64,000 nt of DNA from Thermus sp. LT1-2-5 (GCF_040363165.1 NZ_BSRG01000002.1:186001-250000), one strand, 5' to 3'. Counted from the stretch's first letter, positions 8,605 through 17,515 are shown. The notes: generated from the letters alone by a model not told the origin. Made by a program: numbers and translations.

Positions 8605-9432
8605 CTACATGAAGCGCTTCCGCCGCTTATACGCCTTCACCTCCTTGAAGCTCTTCCGCCCGCCGCCCTTCACCCCCAGGTAGAACTCCTGGACATCGGG
8701 GTTCTGCAAAAGGTAGTCCCGGTCCCCCTCCAGGACGATCCGCCCCGTTTCCATGATGTAGCCGTAGTGGGCGATGGAAAGGGCCACCCGGGCGTTTTGC
8801 TCCACCACCAGGACCGTGACCCCCTCCTCGGCGTTCACCCGGGCCACGATATCGAAAATCTCCCGCACCAAAAGGGGGGCTAGGCCCAAGGAGGGCTCGT
8901 CCAAGAGGAGAAGTCTCGGCTTGGCCAAGAGGGCGCGCCCGATGGCGATCATCTGCTGCTCCCCCCCGGAGCAGTACCCTGCCAGACGGTGGCGGAGTTC
9001 GGCCAGGCGGGGAAAGTAGTGGTAGATGCGCTCCAGCTCCTCCCTAAGCCGGGCTTCCTTGCGGGTAAGGGTCCCTACCCTCAGGTTCTCCTCCACCGTG
9101 AGGTGCTTGAAGACCCGCCGCCCCTCCAGGACCTGGACGATGCCCCGCTTCACGATCTCCTCCGGGGGCAGGCCGTGGATGGGCCTTTGCCCGTAGAGGA
9201 TCTCGCCTCGCACCACCTTCCCGTCCTCGGGGATGAGGAGGCCGGATATGGCCCTTAGCGTGGTGGTTTTCCCCGCCCCGTTGGGGCCTAAAAGGGCGGT
9301 GATCCGGCCCTCGGGCACCTTGAGGGAAACCCCTCTGAGCACCTGGATGATGTCGTGGTAGACCACCTCGATGTTGTTGACCAAAAGAAGGGTGGGGCCG
9401 AGGTCTTCTGGGCGCGTGGGGTTCAGGCTCAT
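8605..9432 (-). CDS. livF: LIV-type ABC transporter ATP-binding protein (LivF)
   Basis: A 275-residue ATPase. It has Walker [19 protein letters not shown], the LivF-style Q-loop region GIVQVLEGRRVFKHLTVEENL, signature CSGGEQQMIAIGRALL and Walker B LLLLDEPSLGLAP. I take the ATG at 9432 (MSLNPTRPEDLG); an earlier in-frame start at 9471 would lie in the hairpin after the binding-protein gene. A basic C-terminal tail (KSFKEVKAYKRRKRF) is unusual. It is the last gene of the liv operon. Confidence 0.92.
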   Translation of the reverse strand: MSLNPTRPEDLGPTLLLVNNIEVVYHDIIQVLRGVSLKVPEGRITALLGPNGAGKTTTLRAISGLLIPEDGKVVRGEILYGQRPIHGLPPEEIVKRGIVQVLEGRRVFKHLTVEENLRVGTLTRKEARLREELERIYHYFPRLAELRHRLAGYCSGGEQQMIAIGRALLAKPRLLLLDEPSLGLAPLLVREIFDIVARVNAEEGVTVLVVEQNARVALSIAHYGYIMETGRIVLEGDRDYLLQNPDVQEFYLGVKGGGRKSFKEVKAYKRRKRFM

Positions 9433-9445
9433 GGCGTGGGGGAAA

Positions 9446-9469
9446 GGCCCGGGGGGCGCCCCCCGGGCC
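9446..9469. terminator. 24-base perfect GC palindrome between livK and livF
   Basis: The 24 bases form a perfect palindrome (12-base arms beginning GGCCCGGG), with no U-tract after it on the minus strand. It sits seven bases after the binding-protein stop and just before livF. It probably acts as an mRNA-stabilising or partial-termination hairpin, keeping livK mRNA more abundant than the ATPase message, as is common in ABC operons. Confidence 0.65.
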
Positions 9470-9476
9470 ACAGAGG

Positions 9477-10673
9477 CTACTTGCCGTAGTGGACCTTGCG
9501 GAAGAGGGCCGAGGTGAAGGGCTCGGTGATGGGGACGAAGCGGCCCCCCTTGGCCTCGAGGATCCGCAACCCCTCCGCCCCCGTGCGCTCGCTCTTGGTG
9601 AAGTCCACCTCAATCCCTTGCTTGGTGGACACGGCGAGCCCCGGCTTGAAGGCGGCCGGCCCGTTCATGCCCACGATAGCCTGGTACACGGTTTCGTTGG
9701 TGATGCGCTTGAAGCGTTCCTGGGCCCGCTTCATGGCCTCTATGGCGATGGCCGCCGCCAACATGCCCGCGGTGTAGTTGTGGTTCTCCACGTAGCCCGC
9801 CGGACGGCCGAAGCGGGCCACCAGGTCCTTTTGCAGGCGAATGCCGGGGGTATCCTCCTGGGCGGTGAAGTAAGGGCTCGCCCAGAGGAACCCCTCCGCC
9901 GCCTCCCCCGCCAGGCTCAAGAGGTCCACCCCACCGGTGTACACCGCCCCCAGGTGGCGCATCTTGCCGGAAAGGCCGAGCCGCCGCGTGTCCTTGAGGA
10001 TGTTGGCCACGGGACCCGCCACGTTCTGGTGCACCACGAACTCCACCCCCGCCGCCTCAAAGCGCCGGAGGAGAGCGGTGTTGTCCAGGTTCCCCGCCCC
10101 CACCTCCTGCACGTCCACGATCTGGAGGCCCAGCTGGGCCGCCGCCTTGCGGGCATCCTCCACCGGGGCCCGGCCAAAGGGGGAGGGGTGGACCACCAGG
10201 GCCACCTTGGCCCCCCGCTTCTGCTTGGCGATGTACTCCAGGAGCGCCACCACCTGCTCGGAATAGGTGGAAACGGGGATGAAGTAATAGTCCCCGTTGG
10301 GGGGATCGATGAGGCCCACATGGTTGGAGGCGGGCAAGGTGGGGATCTTGAGCTCCTGGATCAGGGCCTTCATCTGCAGCATGCCCCCCGTGCTGTAGCC
10401 CAGGTAGACGGGAATTCTAAACCGGTCCACCGCCTCCTCAAAAAGGCGTTGCGTGGTGGCGTTATCGTAGCGGTCGTCCCGCACCACGCAGTTCAGCACC
10501 ACCCCCGGGATGGAGCGGGCCATGTGCCGGCAGTAGTCCTCGATTCCCGCCCCGTACGGGGCCCCCGTTTCCGAGGTGGGGCCGGTGATGGCCCCCGACC
10601 AGAAAAGGGTTACCTGCTGCTGGCCCAAGGCCAGGCCTAACGCCGCCAAAACCGCCGCCAAACCCTTGCGCAT
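9477..10673 (-). CDS. livK: LIV-type ABC transporter substrate-binding protein
   Basis: A 398-residue periplasmic type I binding protein with an N-terminal signal peptide (MRKGLAAVLAALGLALGQ, likely cut after the Gln or Ala region). The body follows the Leu/Ile/Val-binding and aromatic-acid-binding family: GPTSETGAPYGAGIEDYCRH near the N-terminus and YSTGGMLQMKALIQE at the hinge. Because an acyl-CoA synthetase is inserted in the operon, the ligand may be a carboxylic acid instead of a branched amino acid; this is inference. Confidence 0.9.
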   Translation of the reverse strand: MRKGLAAVLAALGLALGQQQVTLFWSGAITGPTSETGAPYGAGIEDYCRHMARSIPGVVLNCVVRDDRYDNATTQRLFEEAVDRFRIPVYLGYSTGGMLQMKALIQELKIPTLPASNHVGLIDPPNGDYYFIPVSTYSEQVVALLEYIAKQKRGAKVALVVHPSPFGRAPVEDARKAAAQLGLQIVDVQEVGAGNLDNTALLRRFEAAGVEFVVHQNVAGPVANILKDTRRLGLSGKMRHLGAVYTGGVDLLSLAGEAAEGFLWASPYFTAQEDTPGIRLQKDLVARFGRPAGYVENHNYTAGMLAAAIAIEAMKRAQERFKRITNETVYQAIVGMNGPAAFKPGLAVSTKQGIEVDFTKSERTGAEGLRILEAKGGRFVPITEPFTSALFRKVHYGK

Positions 10674-10685
10674 ACTTCCCTCCCT

Positions 10686-11753
10686 CTAGTACTTGAACGG
10701 CCACGTGCGGAAGTAGCTCCGCACGATGCGCCACCAGTTGTAAAGCCCCCGCGGCTCAAACATGAGGAAGAGCACGATGATGAGGCCGAAGGCCAAGGGC
10801 CTGAGGGCGCTGGCCACATCCACCCCGGCCACGCTGAAGCCCAAGGCCTTGATCAGGTTGGAGAGGGCCTCCATGTTCACGTCCAACAGGACCAGGAAAA
10901 GGGGGCCGAGGAAGCTTCCCACCAAGGTGCCAAGCCCTCCCACGATGGCCATGGCCAGGTACTTCACCGAGTGGGCGAAGACGTAGTCCTCGATGACCAC
11001 CGCCCGGGAGAGGTAGGCGTAAAGCACCCCCGCCACCCCGGCGTAGAAGGCCCCCAGGGCGAAGGCGAAGAGCTTGGTGCGCCCCGGGTCCATGCCCATG
11101 GCGTCCGCCGCCCGGTCGTTGTCCCGCACGGCGATGAGGGCGCGGCCGTACTTGGTGCGGAGAAGGTTGCGGAAGAAGAGGGCGAGGAGGATAAGGGCCA
11201 CCAGGGAAACGTAGTACCAGAAGTGGAAGTGGTTGCGAAACCCCGCCTCGTAGCCCAAGAAGCTGGCCCGGGGCAGGTCCATCGCCCCCCCTTGCTTGAG
11301 GAGGGGCAGGTGGCCCACGCTCCACTCAAAGATCATCTGGAAGGCCAAAGTGGCCAAGGCCAAATAGAGGTGCTTCACCCTGAGGCTGGGAATGCCCACC
11401 AGGAAGCCGAAAAAGGCGGCCACCAGCCCCCCTGTGGGGATCACCAGCCAGAAGGGAAGGCCCTGGGGCGCCAGGAGGGCGGCGGTGTAGGCCCCCACCC
11501 CCATGAAGGCCGCCTGGCCGATGTTGATGAGGCCAGCGTAGCCCGTGACGATGTTCAGGCCGAGCACGGCGATGCTATAGACGAGGATGAGGTCCAGGAT
11601 GAAAACCTGGGTGCGGGAGAGGAACTGGGGCAACGCCCCAAGAAGCGCCAAGAAGGCCAAAAGGGAAAGGAGTTCCCGGTGGGTGGCGAAGATGCTGGTG
11701 TCCTGCCGGTAGCGGGTGCGGTAGTTGCCGGTCTGGGCCCAAGGGTTTCTCAT
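10686..11753 (-). CDS. livM: LIV-type ABC transporter permease (LivM)
   Basis: A 355-residue permease with eight to ten membrane segments. The LivM family block LNIVTGYAGLINIGQAAFMGVGAYTAALL is near residue 70 and the ATPase-contact loop VRDNDRAADAMGMDPGRTKLFAFALGAFYAGVAG near 230. A long cytoplasmic N-terminus (about 30 residues) precedes the first segment. It starts with an ATGA overlap with livH. Confidence 0.93.
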   Translation of the reverse strand: MRNPWAQTGNYRTRYRQDTSIFATHRELLSLLAFLALLGALPQFLSRTQVFILDLILVYSIAVLGLNIVTGYAGLINIGQAAFMGVGAYTAALLAPQGLPFWLVIPTGGLVAAFFGFLVGIPSLRVKHLYLALATLAFQMIFEWSVGHLPLLKQGGAMDLPRASFLGYEAGFRNHFHFWYYVSLVALILLALFFRNLLRTKYGRALIAVRDNDRAADAMGMDPGRTKLFAFALGAFYAGVAGVLYAYLSRAVVIEDYVFAHSVKYLAMAIVGGLGTLVGSFLGPLFLVLLDVNMEALSNLIKALGFSVAGVDVASALRPLAFGLIIVLFLMFEPRGLYNWWRIVRSYFRTWPFKY

Positions 11754-12643
11754 ACGCGCTCGATCTCCTCCGTGCCGAAAAGCCCGTGGGGCTTAAACCA
11801 AAGGACCAGGAGAAGCACCAGGAAGGGGAAGACGTCCCGGGTGCCCCCGCCGGGGATATAGGGGTCCAGAAAGCCCGCCGCCAGGTTCTCCAAGACGCCG
11901 ATGAGGATGCCCGCCACCACCGCTCCCGGTATGGAGTCCAGCCCCCCCAAAATCACCACCGGGAAGACCCGGAGGCCGATGTGGACCAGGCTGTCCAGGT
12001 TGAGGCCGGAGAGGGTCCCCACCATCACCCCGCCCGCCGCCGCCGCCAAGCCGGCGGCCGCCCAGGCCAAGGCGAAGACCTTGGCCACGGAGACCCCCAG
12101 GCTCATGGCCGCCATCTGGTCGTCGGCCACGCTGCGCATGGCCACCCCCAAGGTGGAGCGCTGGAAAAACCAGGAAAAGAGCACCAAGAAAGCCCCGGTG
12201 AGGAAGAGGGCAAGGAGCTGGGCGTAGGAAACCCGCACCCCCAGGAGGCTCACCCCGCCCTCCGGGAGGAAGGGGGGATAGCCGTAGCTTCCCGCCCCGT
12301 AGGGGGTGAGGTGCAAAAGCCCATCCAGGAAAAAGGCCAGGCCGATGGTGGCCATGATGACGGAGATGATGGGCTGCCCCACCAGGCGCTTGAGGAAAAG
12401 CCGCTCCAACAAATACCCCATCAAGGCGGTGAAGGCCAAGGCCAAGGGGAACGCCAAGAGCACGGGAAGCTTCAGGTTCACCAGGAAGAAGTGGGCGGAA
12501 AACGCCCCGATGGCCAAAAGCTCCCCCTGGGCGAAGTTCACCACCCGGCTTGCCTTATAGATGAGGACGAAGCCCAGGGCCACCAAGGCGTAGATGAGCC
12601 CCAGGACTACCCCGGAAAGCACAAGCTCGAGGAGGAAGCTCAC
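11750..12643 (-). CDS. livH: LIV-type ABC transporter permease (LivH)
   Basis: A 297-residue permease with about eight membrane segments. It has the LivH signature YALVALGFVLIYKASRVVNFAQGELL at residues 19-44 and the coupling loop STLGVAMRSVADDQMAAMSLGV near 165. The GTG start overlaps the stop of the preceding acyl-CoA synthetase gene (GTGA), so translation is coupled. Confidence 0.94.
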   Translation of the reverse strand: MSFLLELVLSGVVLGLIYALVALGFVLIYKASRVVNFAQGELLAIGAFSAHFFLVNLKLPVLLAFPLALAFTALMGYLLERLFLKRLVGQPIISVIMATIGLAFFLDGLLHLTPYGAGSYGYPPFLPEGGVSLLGVRVSYAQLLALFLTGAFLVLFSWFFQRSTLGVAMRSVADDQMAAMSLGVSVAKVFALAWAAAGLAAAAGGVMVGTLSGLNLDSLVHIGLRVFPVVILGGLDSIPGAVVAGILIGVLENLAAGFLDPYIPGGGTRDVFPFLVLLLVLWFKPHGLFGTEEIERV

Positions 12644-14574
12644 GCCAACACCTCCTCCCGCAGGTCCCAGACCGGGACCCGGGCCCGCACCCGCTGCGTG
12701 GTCCCGTCCTGGTAGCGGTACTCCGCCTCCACCTCCACCTCCTTGCCCTGGCCGTAAAGGGCCTCCACCAAGGGGGCGTACTTCTTGGCGATGAGCCCCC
12801 GGCGCACCTTGCCCGTGCGGGTGAGCTCCTCGTCATCGGCGTCCAGAAGCTTGTACAACAGGACGAAACGGCGGATCCTGAGCTCCTCGGGAAGCTCGGC
12901 GTTCACCCGCTCCACCTCCTTACGGATAAGGGCCGCCACCTCCGGCTTCAGGGAAAGGTCCAGGTAGGTGGTGTAGGCGAGCCCCCGGTCCTCCGCCCAC
13001 TTGCCCACCGTCTGGGGATCGATGTTGATGAAGGCCGCCAGGAAGGGCTTGCGGTCGCCAAACACCACCGCCTCCTTGATGTAGGGGGAGAACTTGAGCT
13101 TGTTCTCCACGAACTGAGGGCTAAACACCCTGCCCCGCTCGGTGCGCATCACGTCGGAGAGCCGGTCGATGACCACCAGGTGGCCGTCTTCCGTAAGGTA
13201 GCCGGCATCGCCGGTGTGGAGCCACCCGTCCCGGAAGGTTTCCGCCGTGGCCTCGGGCCTTTCCCAGTAGCCGGCGCACACGGCGTCGGAGCGGAGGAGG
13301 ATCTCCCCTTCCTCGCTGATCCTGACCTCCGTGCCGGGAATGGGCAGGCCCACGGTGTCGTGGCGCACGTCCCCATCCCGGTGCACGAAGGCGATGCCGA
13401 TGATCTCCGTCTGCCCGTAAATCTGCTTCAGGTTCACCCCGATGGCGTGGTAGAAGCGGAACACGTCGGGCCCCAAGGCGGCCCCGCCGGTGTAGGCGCG
13501 GCGCAGGCGCAAGAAGCCCAGCTGGTCGCGGAGGGGCTTGAAAAGGACCTGGTCGGCCAAAACGTAGGCAAGGCGAAGGGCAAAGGGCATGGGCCTTCCC
13601 CGCATGCGGTACTCCGCCGCCCGGTAGCCCAGGCGCAGGAGCCTCTCATACACGAAGCGGTTGAAGGCGGGGCTTTCCGAGATGCGCACCCAGATGTTGC
13701 TCTGGATCCCCTCCCAAACCCTAGGAGGGCTGAACATCACGTGGGGACCGATCTCCTTGAGGTCGTTTAGGGCGGTTTCCACCGCCTCGGGGAAGTTCAC
13801 GGCGAAGCCCCCGGTGAGGGCCATGGCCACCGACATCATCTGCTCCCCAATCCAGGCCAAGGGCAGGAAGGAGAGGTAATCGTCCGTGGGCTCGAGGGGG
13901 TCCACCTCCTGCAAGGCCACCCCCATGTGGATCAGGTTGCGGTGGCGGAGCATGGCCGCCTTGGGCCTCCCCGTGGTGCCGGAGGTGGAGGAGAGGTGGC
14001 AAACCTCCTCCGGGCTTGCGGCAAGGAGGAGCCTCTCCACCGCCTCGGGGTGGCGCTTGCGGTGCTCCCGGCCCCGCTCCAAAAGCTCCTCAAAGGAGAT
14101 GAGCCAGGGATCCCGGTAGCCCCGCATGCCCTTGGGGTCCTCGTAGATGACGTGGCGCACCTGGGGGATCTCGTTCCGGATCTCGTAGAGCTTGTCCACC
14201 TGCTCCTGGTCCTCGGCCAGGACCAGACTCGCCCCGGTGTAGGCGAGCATGTAAGCGATCTCGGGGGGCAAGGAGCTTTGGTAGACCCCCACGCTAATCC
14301 CCCGCACCGCCTGGGTGCCCAGCTCAGCGTAAAGCCACTCGGGGATGTTGTCGGCGATGATGGCGAGGCGCTCCCCCGGTTCAAACCCCAAGGCCAGAAG
14401 CCCGTGGGCGAAGAGGAGGACCTTCTCGTAGTACTCAGCGTAGGTGATCTCGTTCCAGATGCCGTAGTCCTTCTCCCGCAAGGCCACCCGGTCCCCTTCC
14501 TCCAAGGCGCGAAGCCGTAGGAGCTGGGGCAGGGTGTAGCGCTTCATCTCGTAGGAGGGCCGGATCCCCTTCAC
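12640..14574 (-). CDS. AMP-forming acyl-CoA synthetase embedded in the liv operon
   Basis: A 644-residue long-chain acyl-CoA synthetase-like protein (FadD15/FAA group). It has the P-loop SSTSGTTGRPKAAMLRHRN, A5-region IYGQTEIIGIAFVHRDGD, A7 LHTGDAGYLTEDGHL and hinge VIDRLSDVMRTERGRVFSP. A C-terminal region ends in TRTGKVRRGLIAKKY with the catalytic lysine. The GTG start overlaps livG's stop; an internal ATG nine codons later is an alternative. Its place between livG and livH implies that the imported substrate is an acid converted to its CoA thioester on entry. Enzymes of this group act on long-chain or aromatic-substituted acids; which one is not decidable here. Confidence 0.9.
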   Translation of the reverse strand: MKGIRPSYEMKRYTLPQLLRLRALEEGDRVALREKDYGIWNEITYAEYYEKVLLFAHGLLALGFEPGERLAIIADNIPEWLYAELGTQAVRGISVGVYQSSLPPEIAYMLAYTGASLVLAEDQEQVDKLYEIRNEIPQVRHVIYEDPKGMRGYRDPWLISFEELLERGREHRKRHPEAVERLLLAASPEEVCHLSSTSGTTGRPKAAMLRHRNLIHMGVALQEVDPLEPTDDYLSFLPLAWIGEQMMSVAMALTGGFAVNFPEAVETALNDLKEIGPHVMFSPPRVWEGIQSNIWVRISESPAFNRFVYERLLRLGYRAAEYRMRGRPMPFALRLAYVLADQVLFKPLRDQLGFLRLRRAYTGGAALGPDVFRFYHAIGVNLKQIYGQTEIIGIAFVHRDGDVRHDTVGLPIPGTEVRISEEGEILLRSDAVCAGYWERPEATAETFRDGWLHTGDAGYLTEDGHLVVIDRLSDVMRTERGRVFSPQFVENKLKFSPYIKEAVVFGDRKPFLAAFINIDPQTVGKWAEDRGLAYTTYLDLSLKPEVAALIRKEVERVNAELPEELRIRRFVLLYKLLDADDEELTRTGKVRRGLIAKKYAPLVEALYGQGKEVEVEAEYRYQDGTTQRVRARVPVWDLREEVLA

Positions 14575-15332
14575 GCCTCCACCCCCAGGTAGGCCTCCTG
14601 CACCCTCGGGTTTTGCGCCACGGCCTCCGGCGGGCCCTCGGCGATGACCTGGCCGAAGTCCAGGACGTAGACCCGGTCGGAGATGTCCATCACCACCCCG
14701 AGGTCGTGCTCGATGAGGATCACCGTGGTGCCCTGGGCGCGGATCTCCAGGATGAAGCGCACCATGTCCTCCTTCTCCTCCAGGGTCATCCCCGCCATGG
14801 GCTCGTCCAGGAGGAGGAGCTTGGGGGAAAGGGCCAAGGCCCGGGCCACCTCCACCCGCTTCCGCACCCCATAGGGCAGGTTGCCCACCAGGGCCTTGCG
14901 GTAGGGCTCCAGTTCCATGAAGTCGATGACCTCCTCCACCAAGCGGCGGTTCCTCACCTCCTCCGCCATGGCCCGGCCGTAAAAGAGCCCCGCCTGAAGG
15001 AGGCCGTAGCGGAGGTGGGTGTGCCGGGCCAGCATGAGGTTCTCCAAGACGGTGAGGCCGGAGAAAAGCTCGATGTTCTGAAAGGCCCGGGCGATGCCCT
15101 TCCGGGTGATCTCGTGGGGGCTTGCCCGGGTGATCTCCTCGCCCTCGAAGAGGATGCGCCCTCGCTGGGGGTGGTAGAAGCCGGAAATCACGTTCAGGAG
15201 GCTGGTCTTCCCCGCCCCGTTGGGGCCGATGATGGAAACGAGTTCCCCCTGGTCCACCCGCAAGGAGACGGCGGTCAGCGCGGCCACGCCGCCAAAGGTT
15301 AGGGTGACGTTCTCCACGAGTAGCTGGGCCAC
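14571..15332 (-). CDS. livG: LIV-type ABC transporter ATP-binding protein (LivG)
   Basis: A 253-residue ATPase: Walker [22 protein letters not shown]-loop region GIARAFQNIELFSGLTVLENLMLARH, a LivG-type insertion, Walker B LLLLDEPMAGMTLEEKEDM, and switch IEHDLGVVMDISDRVYVLDFG. The signature is modified to LPYGVRKRVEVARAL, as usual in LivG. I place the start at GTG 15332 because AAGGAGGAG precedes it by four bases; a frame extension to 15392 runs through the promoter. First gene of the operon. Confidence 0.92.
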   Translation of the reverse strand: MAQLLVENVTLTFGGVAALTAVSLRVDQGELVSIIGPNGAGKTSLLNVISGFYHPQRGRILFEGEEITRASPHEITRKGIARAFQNIELFSGLTVLENLMLARHTHLRYGLLQAGLFYGRAMAEEVRNRRLVEEVIDFMELEPYRKALVGNLPYGVRKRVEVARALALSPKLLLLDEPMAGMTLEEKEDMVRFILEIRAQGTTVILIEHDLGVVMDISDRVYVLDFGQVIAEGPPEAVAQNPRVQEAYLGVEA

Positions 15333-15344
15333 GGGCTCCTCCTT

Positions 15345-15354
15345 AACGACCGTT
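15345..15354. promoter_or_regulatory. candidate TetR-type operator in the liv/acyl-CoA synthetase leader
   Basis: The inverted repeat AACG-AC-CGTT lies between the -10 box and the ribosome-binding site of livG, over the expected transcription start. From memory, the PaaR (phenylacetyl-CoA-responsive TetR) operator of T. thermophilus has the form CNAACGNNCGTTNG; this site fits except for the first base on the plus strand. That would suit an operon carrying a CoA ligase. The link is inference. Confidence 0.5.
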
Positions 15355-15362
15355 TGCCGGGA

Positions 15363-15392
15363 AGTATAAGGGGGGTGGCGGGGAAATGTCAA
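15363..15392 (-). promoter_or_regulatory. strong sigma-A promoter of the liv operon
   Basis: On the minus strand TTGACA (15387-15392), 18-base spacer, TATACT (15363-15368): near-consensus at both boxes. Transcription should start near 15356, about 24 bases before the livG GTG, giving a leader with a normal ribosome-binding site and a candidate operator at the start. Confidence 0.8.
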
Positions 15393-15447
15393 CGTTATGC
15401 CGCCTGGGTGTAAAAAACCGTTAGACTGGGTACAGGGCTTTCTGTGC

Positions 15448-15453
15448 TACACT
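15448..15453 (+). promoter_or_regulatory. extended -10 promoter of rpmH/rnpA
   Basis: TACACT preceded by TGC forms an extended -10 element. No clear -35 at the right distance. A TSS near 15460 would leave a leader of about 30 bases that contains a hairpin (15466-15479). Confidence 0.55.
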
Positions 15454-15465
15454 CTTTAGGGTATC

Positions 15466-15479
15466 GGGGCGCTCGCCCC
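15466..15479 (+). other. small leader hairpin upstream of rpmH/rnpA
   Basis: GGGGCG-CT-CGCCCC can form a 6-bp stem with a 2-base loop (or 5 bp with 4 bases). It is placed directly before the AGGGAGG ribosome-binding site shared by rnpA and rpmH, so it may tune access to the two overlapping starts. Confidence 0.45.
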
Positions 15480-15489
15480 AGGGAGGGAA

Positions 15490-15978
15490 ATGAATGAAAA
15501 GGACCTGGCAGCCCAACCGGAGGAAGCGGGCCAAGACCCACGGCTTCCGGGCCCGCATGAAGACCCCAGGCGGCAGGAAGGTGCTGAAGCGCAGGCGGCA
15601 GAAGGGCCGCTGGCGCCTCACGCCCAAGGTGAACGCCTAAAGGCCCCGCCCCCCACCCCGGGGGGCAAACTCGTTGCCCTCAAGGGCGACCGGGCCTTCG
15701 CCCGCCTGCGCAAGGGCAAGACGGGGCGGGGTCGCTATGTGAGCGTGAAGTGGCTGCCGGCCCCCGAGCTCCGGGTGGGCATCGTGGTTTCCAAAAAGGT
15801 GGGCAAGGCGGTGGTACGCAATAAGGTGAAGCGGCGCCTGAGGGAGATCCTCCGCCGCCTCCACCTACCCAAGGCCCACCTCCTGGTGGTGGCGAGCCCC
15901 GAGGCGCGGGAGGCGAGCTACGCTGAGCTCTTCCAGGACCTGGTGCGCGCCCTGAGGAAAAGCGGGCTGATACAATAG
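15490..15978 (+). CDS. rnpA: ribonuclease P protein component, long Thermus form
   Basis: A 162-residue protein. The conserved RnpA core (about residues 57-150) includes [17 protein letters not shown], the RNR-like box [18 protein letters not shown] and a basic surface. It binds RNase P RNA and helps mature tRNA 5' ends. The first ~50 residues ([20 protein letters not shown]...) are encoded by the same DNA as rpmH in another frame. This nested arrangement and elongated protein have been described for Thermus strains. ATG at 15490 follows AGGGAGGGA closely. Confidence 0.93.
   Translation: MNEKDLAAQPEEAGQDPRLPGPHEDPRRQEGAEAQAAEGPLAPHAQGERLKAPPPTPGGKLVALKGDRAFARLRKGKTGRGRYVSVKWLPAPELRVGIVVSKKVGKAVVRNKVKRRLREILRRLHLPKAHLLVVASPEAREASYAELFQDLVRALRKSGLIQ
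15494..15640 (+). CDS. rpmH: 50S ribosomal protein L34, nested inside rnpA
   Basis: The 48-residue reading frame starts [18 protein letters not shown] and ends WRLTPKVNA, an unmistakable bL34. Its ATG is four bases after the rnpA ATG in a different frame, so one ribosome-binding site must serve both starts. Relative expression of an abundant ribosomal protein and a scarce RNase P subunit must then be set by start-codon choice or spacing. Confidence 0.97.
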   Translation: MKRTWQPNRRKRAKTHGFRARMKTPGGRKVLKRRRQKGRWRLTPKVNA

Positions 15979-15983
15979 GCGGC

Positions 15984-16226
15984 GTGCGCAGGCTCCTCGT
16001 ACTCCTGGTCAAGGCGTACCGCCGGTACGTTTCCCCCCTAAAGCCTAAGACCTGCCGGTTTCACCCCACCTGTTCCGCCTACGCCCTCGAGGCCCTGGAG
16101 CGCCACGGGGCCTTTTGGGGGAGCTATTTGGCGGCGCGGCGGATTCTGAAGTGCCACCCCTTGCACCCCGGTGGCGTTGACCCCGTGCCTCAGGTTTTCC
16201 CACCCAGGAAGGAGGCGGGGCGATGA
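15984..16226 (+). CDS. yidD: membrane protein insertion efficiency factor YidD
   Basis: An 80-residue protein with the YidD pattern: [33 protein letters not shown], then [18 protein letters not shown], with the three conserved cysteines. It helps YidC-dependent membrane protein insertion. It starts at GTG six bases after rnpA and overlaps yidC by four bases (ATGA), within the conserved rpmH-rnpA-yidD-yidC order. Confidence 0.95.
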   Translation: MRRLLVLLVKAYRRYVSPLKPKTCRFHPTCSAYALEALERHGAFWGSYLAARRILKCHPLHPGGVDPVPQVFPPRKEAGR

Positions 16227-17515
16227 GGAAGCTCCTGGCCCTAGTGGCCCTTTTGGTGCCCGCCTTGGCCCTCGAGGCCACCTTCAAGGAAGCGGACGTG
16301 AACGGGGACGGCACCCCGGAAAAGGTGGCGGTGACCAACCTCATGGACCTGGCCTTTGACGCAAGGGGCCAGATCGTGGGCTGGTACGTGAAGACCTACA
16401 AGGGTACCAGCATCGGCGACTACACCCGGGCCCCCAACCTGGCGGAAGAGGGCCCCGTGGTGGCCCCGGAAGGCTTTACCCCGGAAAAGGCGGAGTTCCT
16501 GGTGGAGGATGGCCGCCTCCTGGCCCGCTTTCAGGGGCGGGAAGGCACCCTCACCTACCGCATAGAAAAGGGGCGCTACACCCTGCAGGTGGAGGCGGAC
16601 TTCCCCCTCACCCTCAAGCTCAAAGCCCAGGGGCAGCCCAAGGTCCTACCAGCTGGCGCCCAAGAGCCCGCCCCCAGCGGGGAAGGCCTCCTGCGCTACC
16701 TGGCCTGGCAGACCAAGCCCAAGGCGGGTTACGCCCTGGTGGCCTTCGCCCAAGAACCCTTTTCCGGCAAGCTGGTGGGCAAGGAAGGGGAGGTGAGGCT
16801 CGAGGGGGATAGCCCCTTAAAGCTCTATGGCGGCCAGAACGAGCTGGTGCGCTTCCACGTGGAGGGACTCCTCTCCCTGCCCGGGCTCTTTAGCCCCAAC
16901 ATCTGGGGCCAGCTCTCCTTGGGCCTTCTTTGGCTCATGGAAACGGCCTTCCGCTACACGGGGAGCTGGGGCCTGGCCATCCTCTTCCTCACCCTGGTGG
17001 TGCGCCTCCTCCTTTGGCCCTTAATGCACCAGCAATTCAAGAGCATGGCGGAGATCCAACGCCTCCAGCCCCTCATCCAGAAGATCAACGAGAAGTACAA
17101 GGACGACCCCAACAAGCGGGCGGAGGCCACCATGAAGCTCTACCAGGAGCACAAGGTGAACCCCGCCGCCGGCTGCCTACCCCTTTTCATCCAGATGCCC
17201 ATCCTCTTCATCCTCTGGAAGGTGATCGCCAACTACGAGTTCGGCCAGGGGCTTTTGTGGATCCCCGACCTGGCCCTGCCCGACCCCTTCTATGTCCTTC
17301 CCGCCCTCTACGTGGCCACCACCTTCCTCTCCACTTGGCTTTCCGCCCACGGCAACAAGGACCTCATCCGCCAAAGCCTCTTCATGAACCTGATCTTCAT
17401 CTTCCTGGTCCTACAGTTCCCCTCGGGCGTAACCCTCTACTGGGTGCTCTCCAACCTTATCGGGGTGGTGCAGCAGTGGCTCATCAACCGGAGCCTGAAG
17501 CCGGTGGCGGCGTAA
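16223..17515 (+). CDS. yidC: membrane protein insertase YidC
   Basis: A 430-residue Oxa1/YidC/Alb3 insertase of the Gram-negative type. It has an N-terminal signal-anchor ([16 protein letters not shown]), a periplasmic beta-domain from about 20 to 210, then the conserved five-helix core. Core marks are [22 protein letters not shown] with the hydrophilic-groove Arg, the coiled-coil loop [21 protein letters not shown], and [20 protein letters not shown]. It inserts proteins into the inner membrane with or without SecYEG. Confidence 0.96.
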   Translation: MRKLLALVALLVPALALEATFKEADVNGDGTPEKVAVTNLMDLAFDARGQIVGWYVKTYKGTSIGDYTRAPNLAEEGPVVAPEGFTPEKAEFLVEDGRLLARFQGREGTLTYRIEKGRYTLQVEADFPLTLKLKAQGQPKVLPAGAQEPAPSGEGLLRYLAWQTKPKAGYALVAFAQEPFSGKLVGKEGEVRLEGDSPLKLYGGQNELVRFHVEGLLSLPGLFSPNIWGQLSLGLLWLMETAFRYTGSWGLAILFLTLVVRLLLWPLMHQQFKSMAEIQRLQPLIQKINEKYKDDPNKRAEATMKLYQEHKVNPAAGCLPLFIQMPILFILWKVIANYEFGQGLLWIPDLALPDPFYVLPALYVATTFLSTWLSAHGNKDLIRQSLFMNLIFIFLVLQFPSGVTLYWVLSNLIGVVQQWLINRSLKPVAA

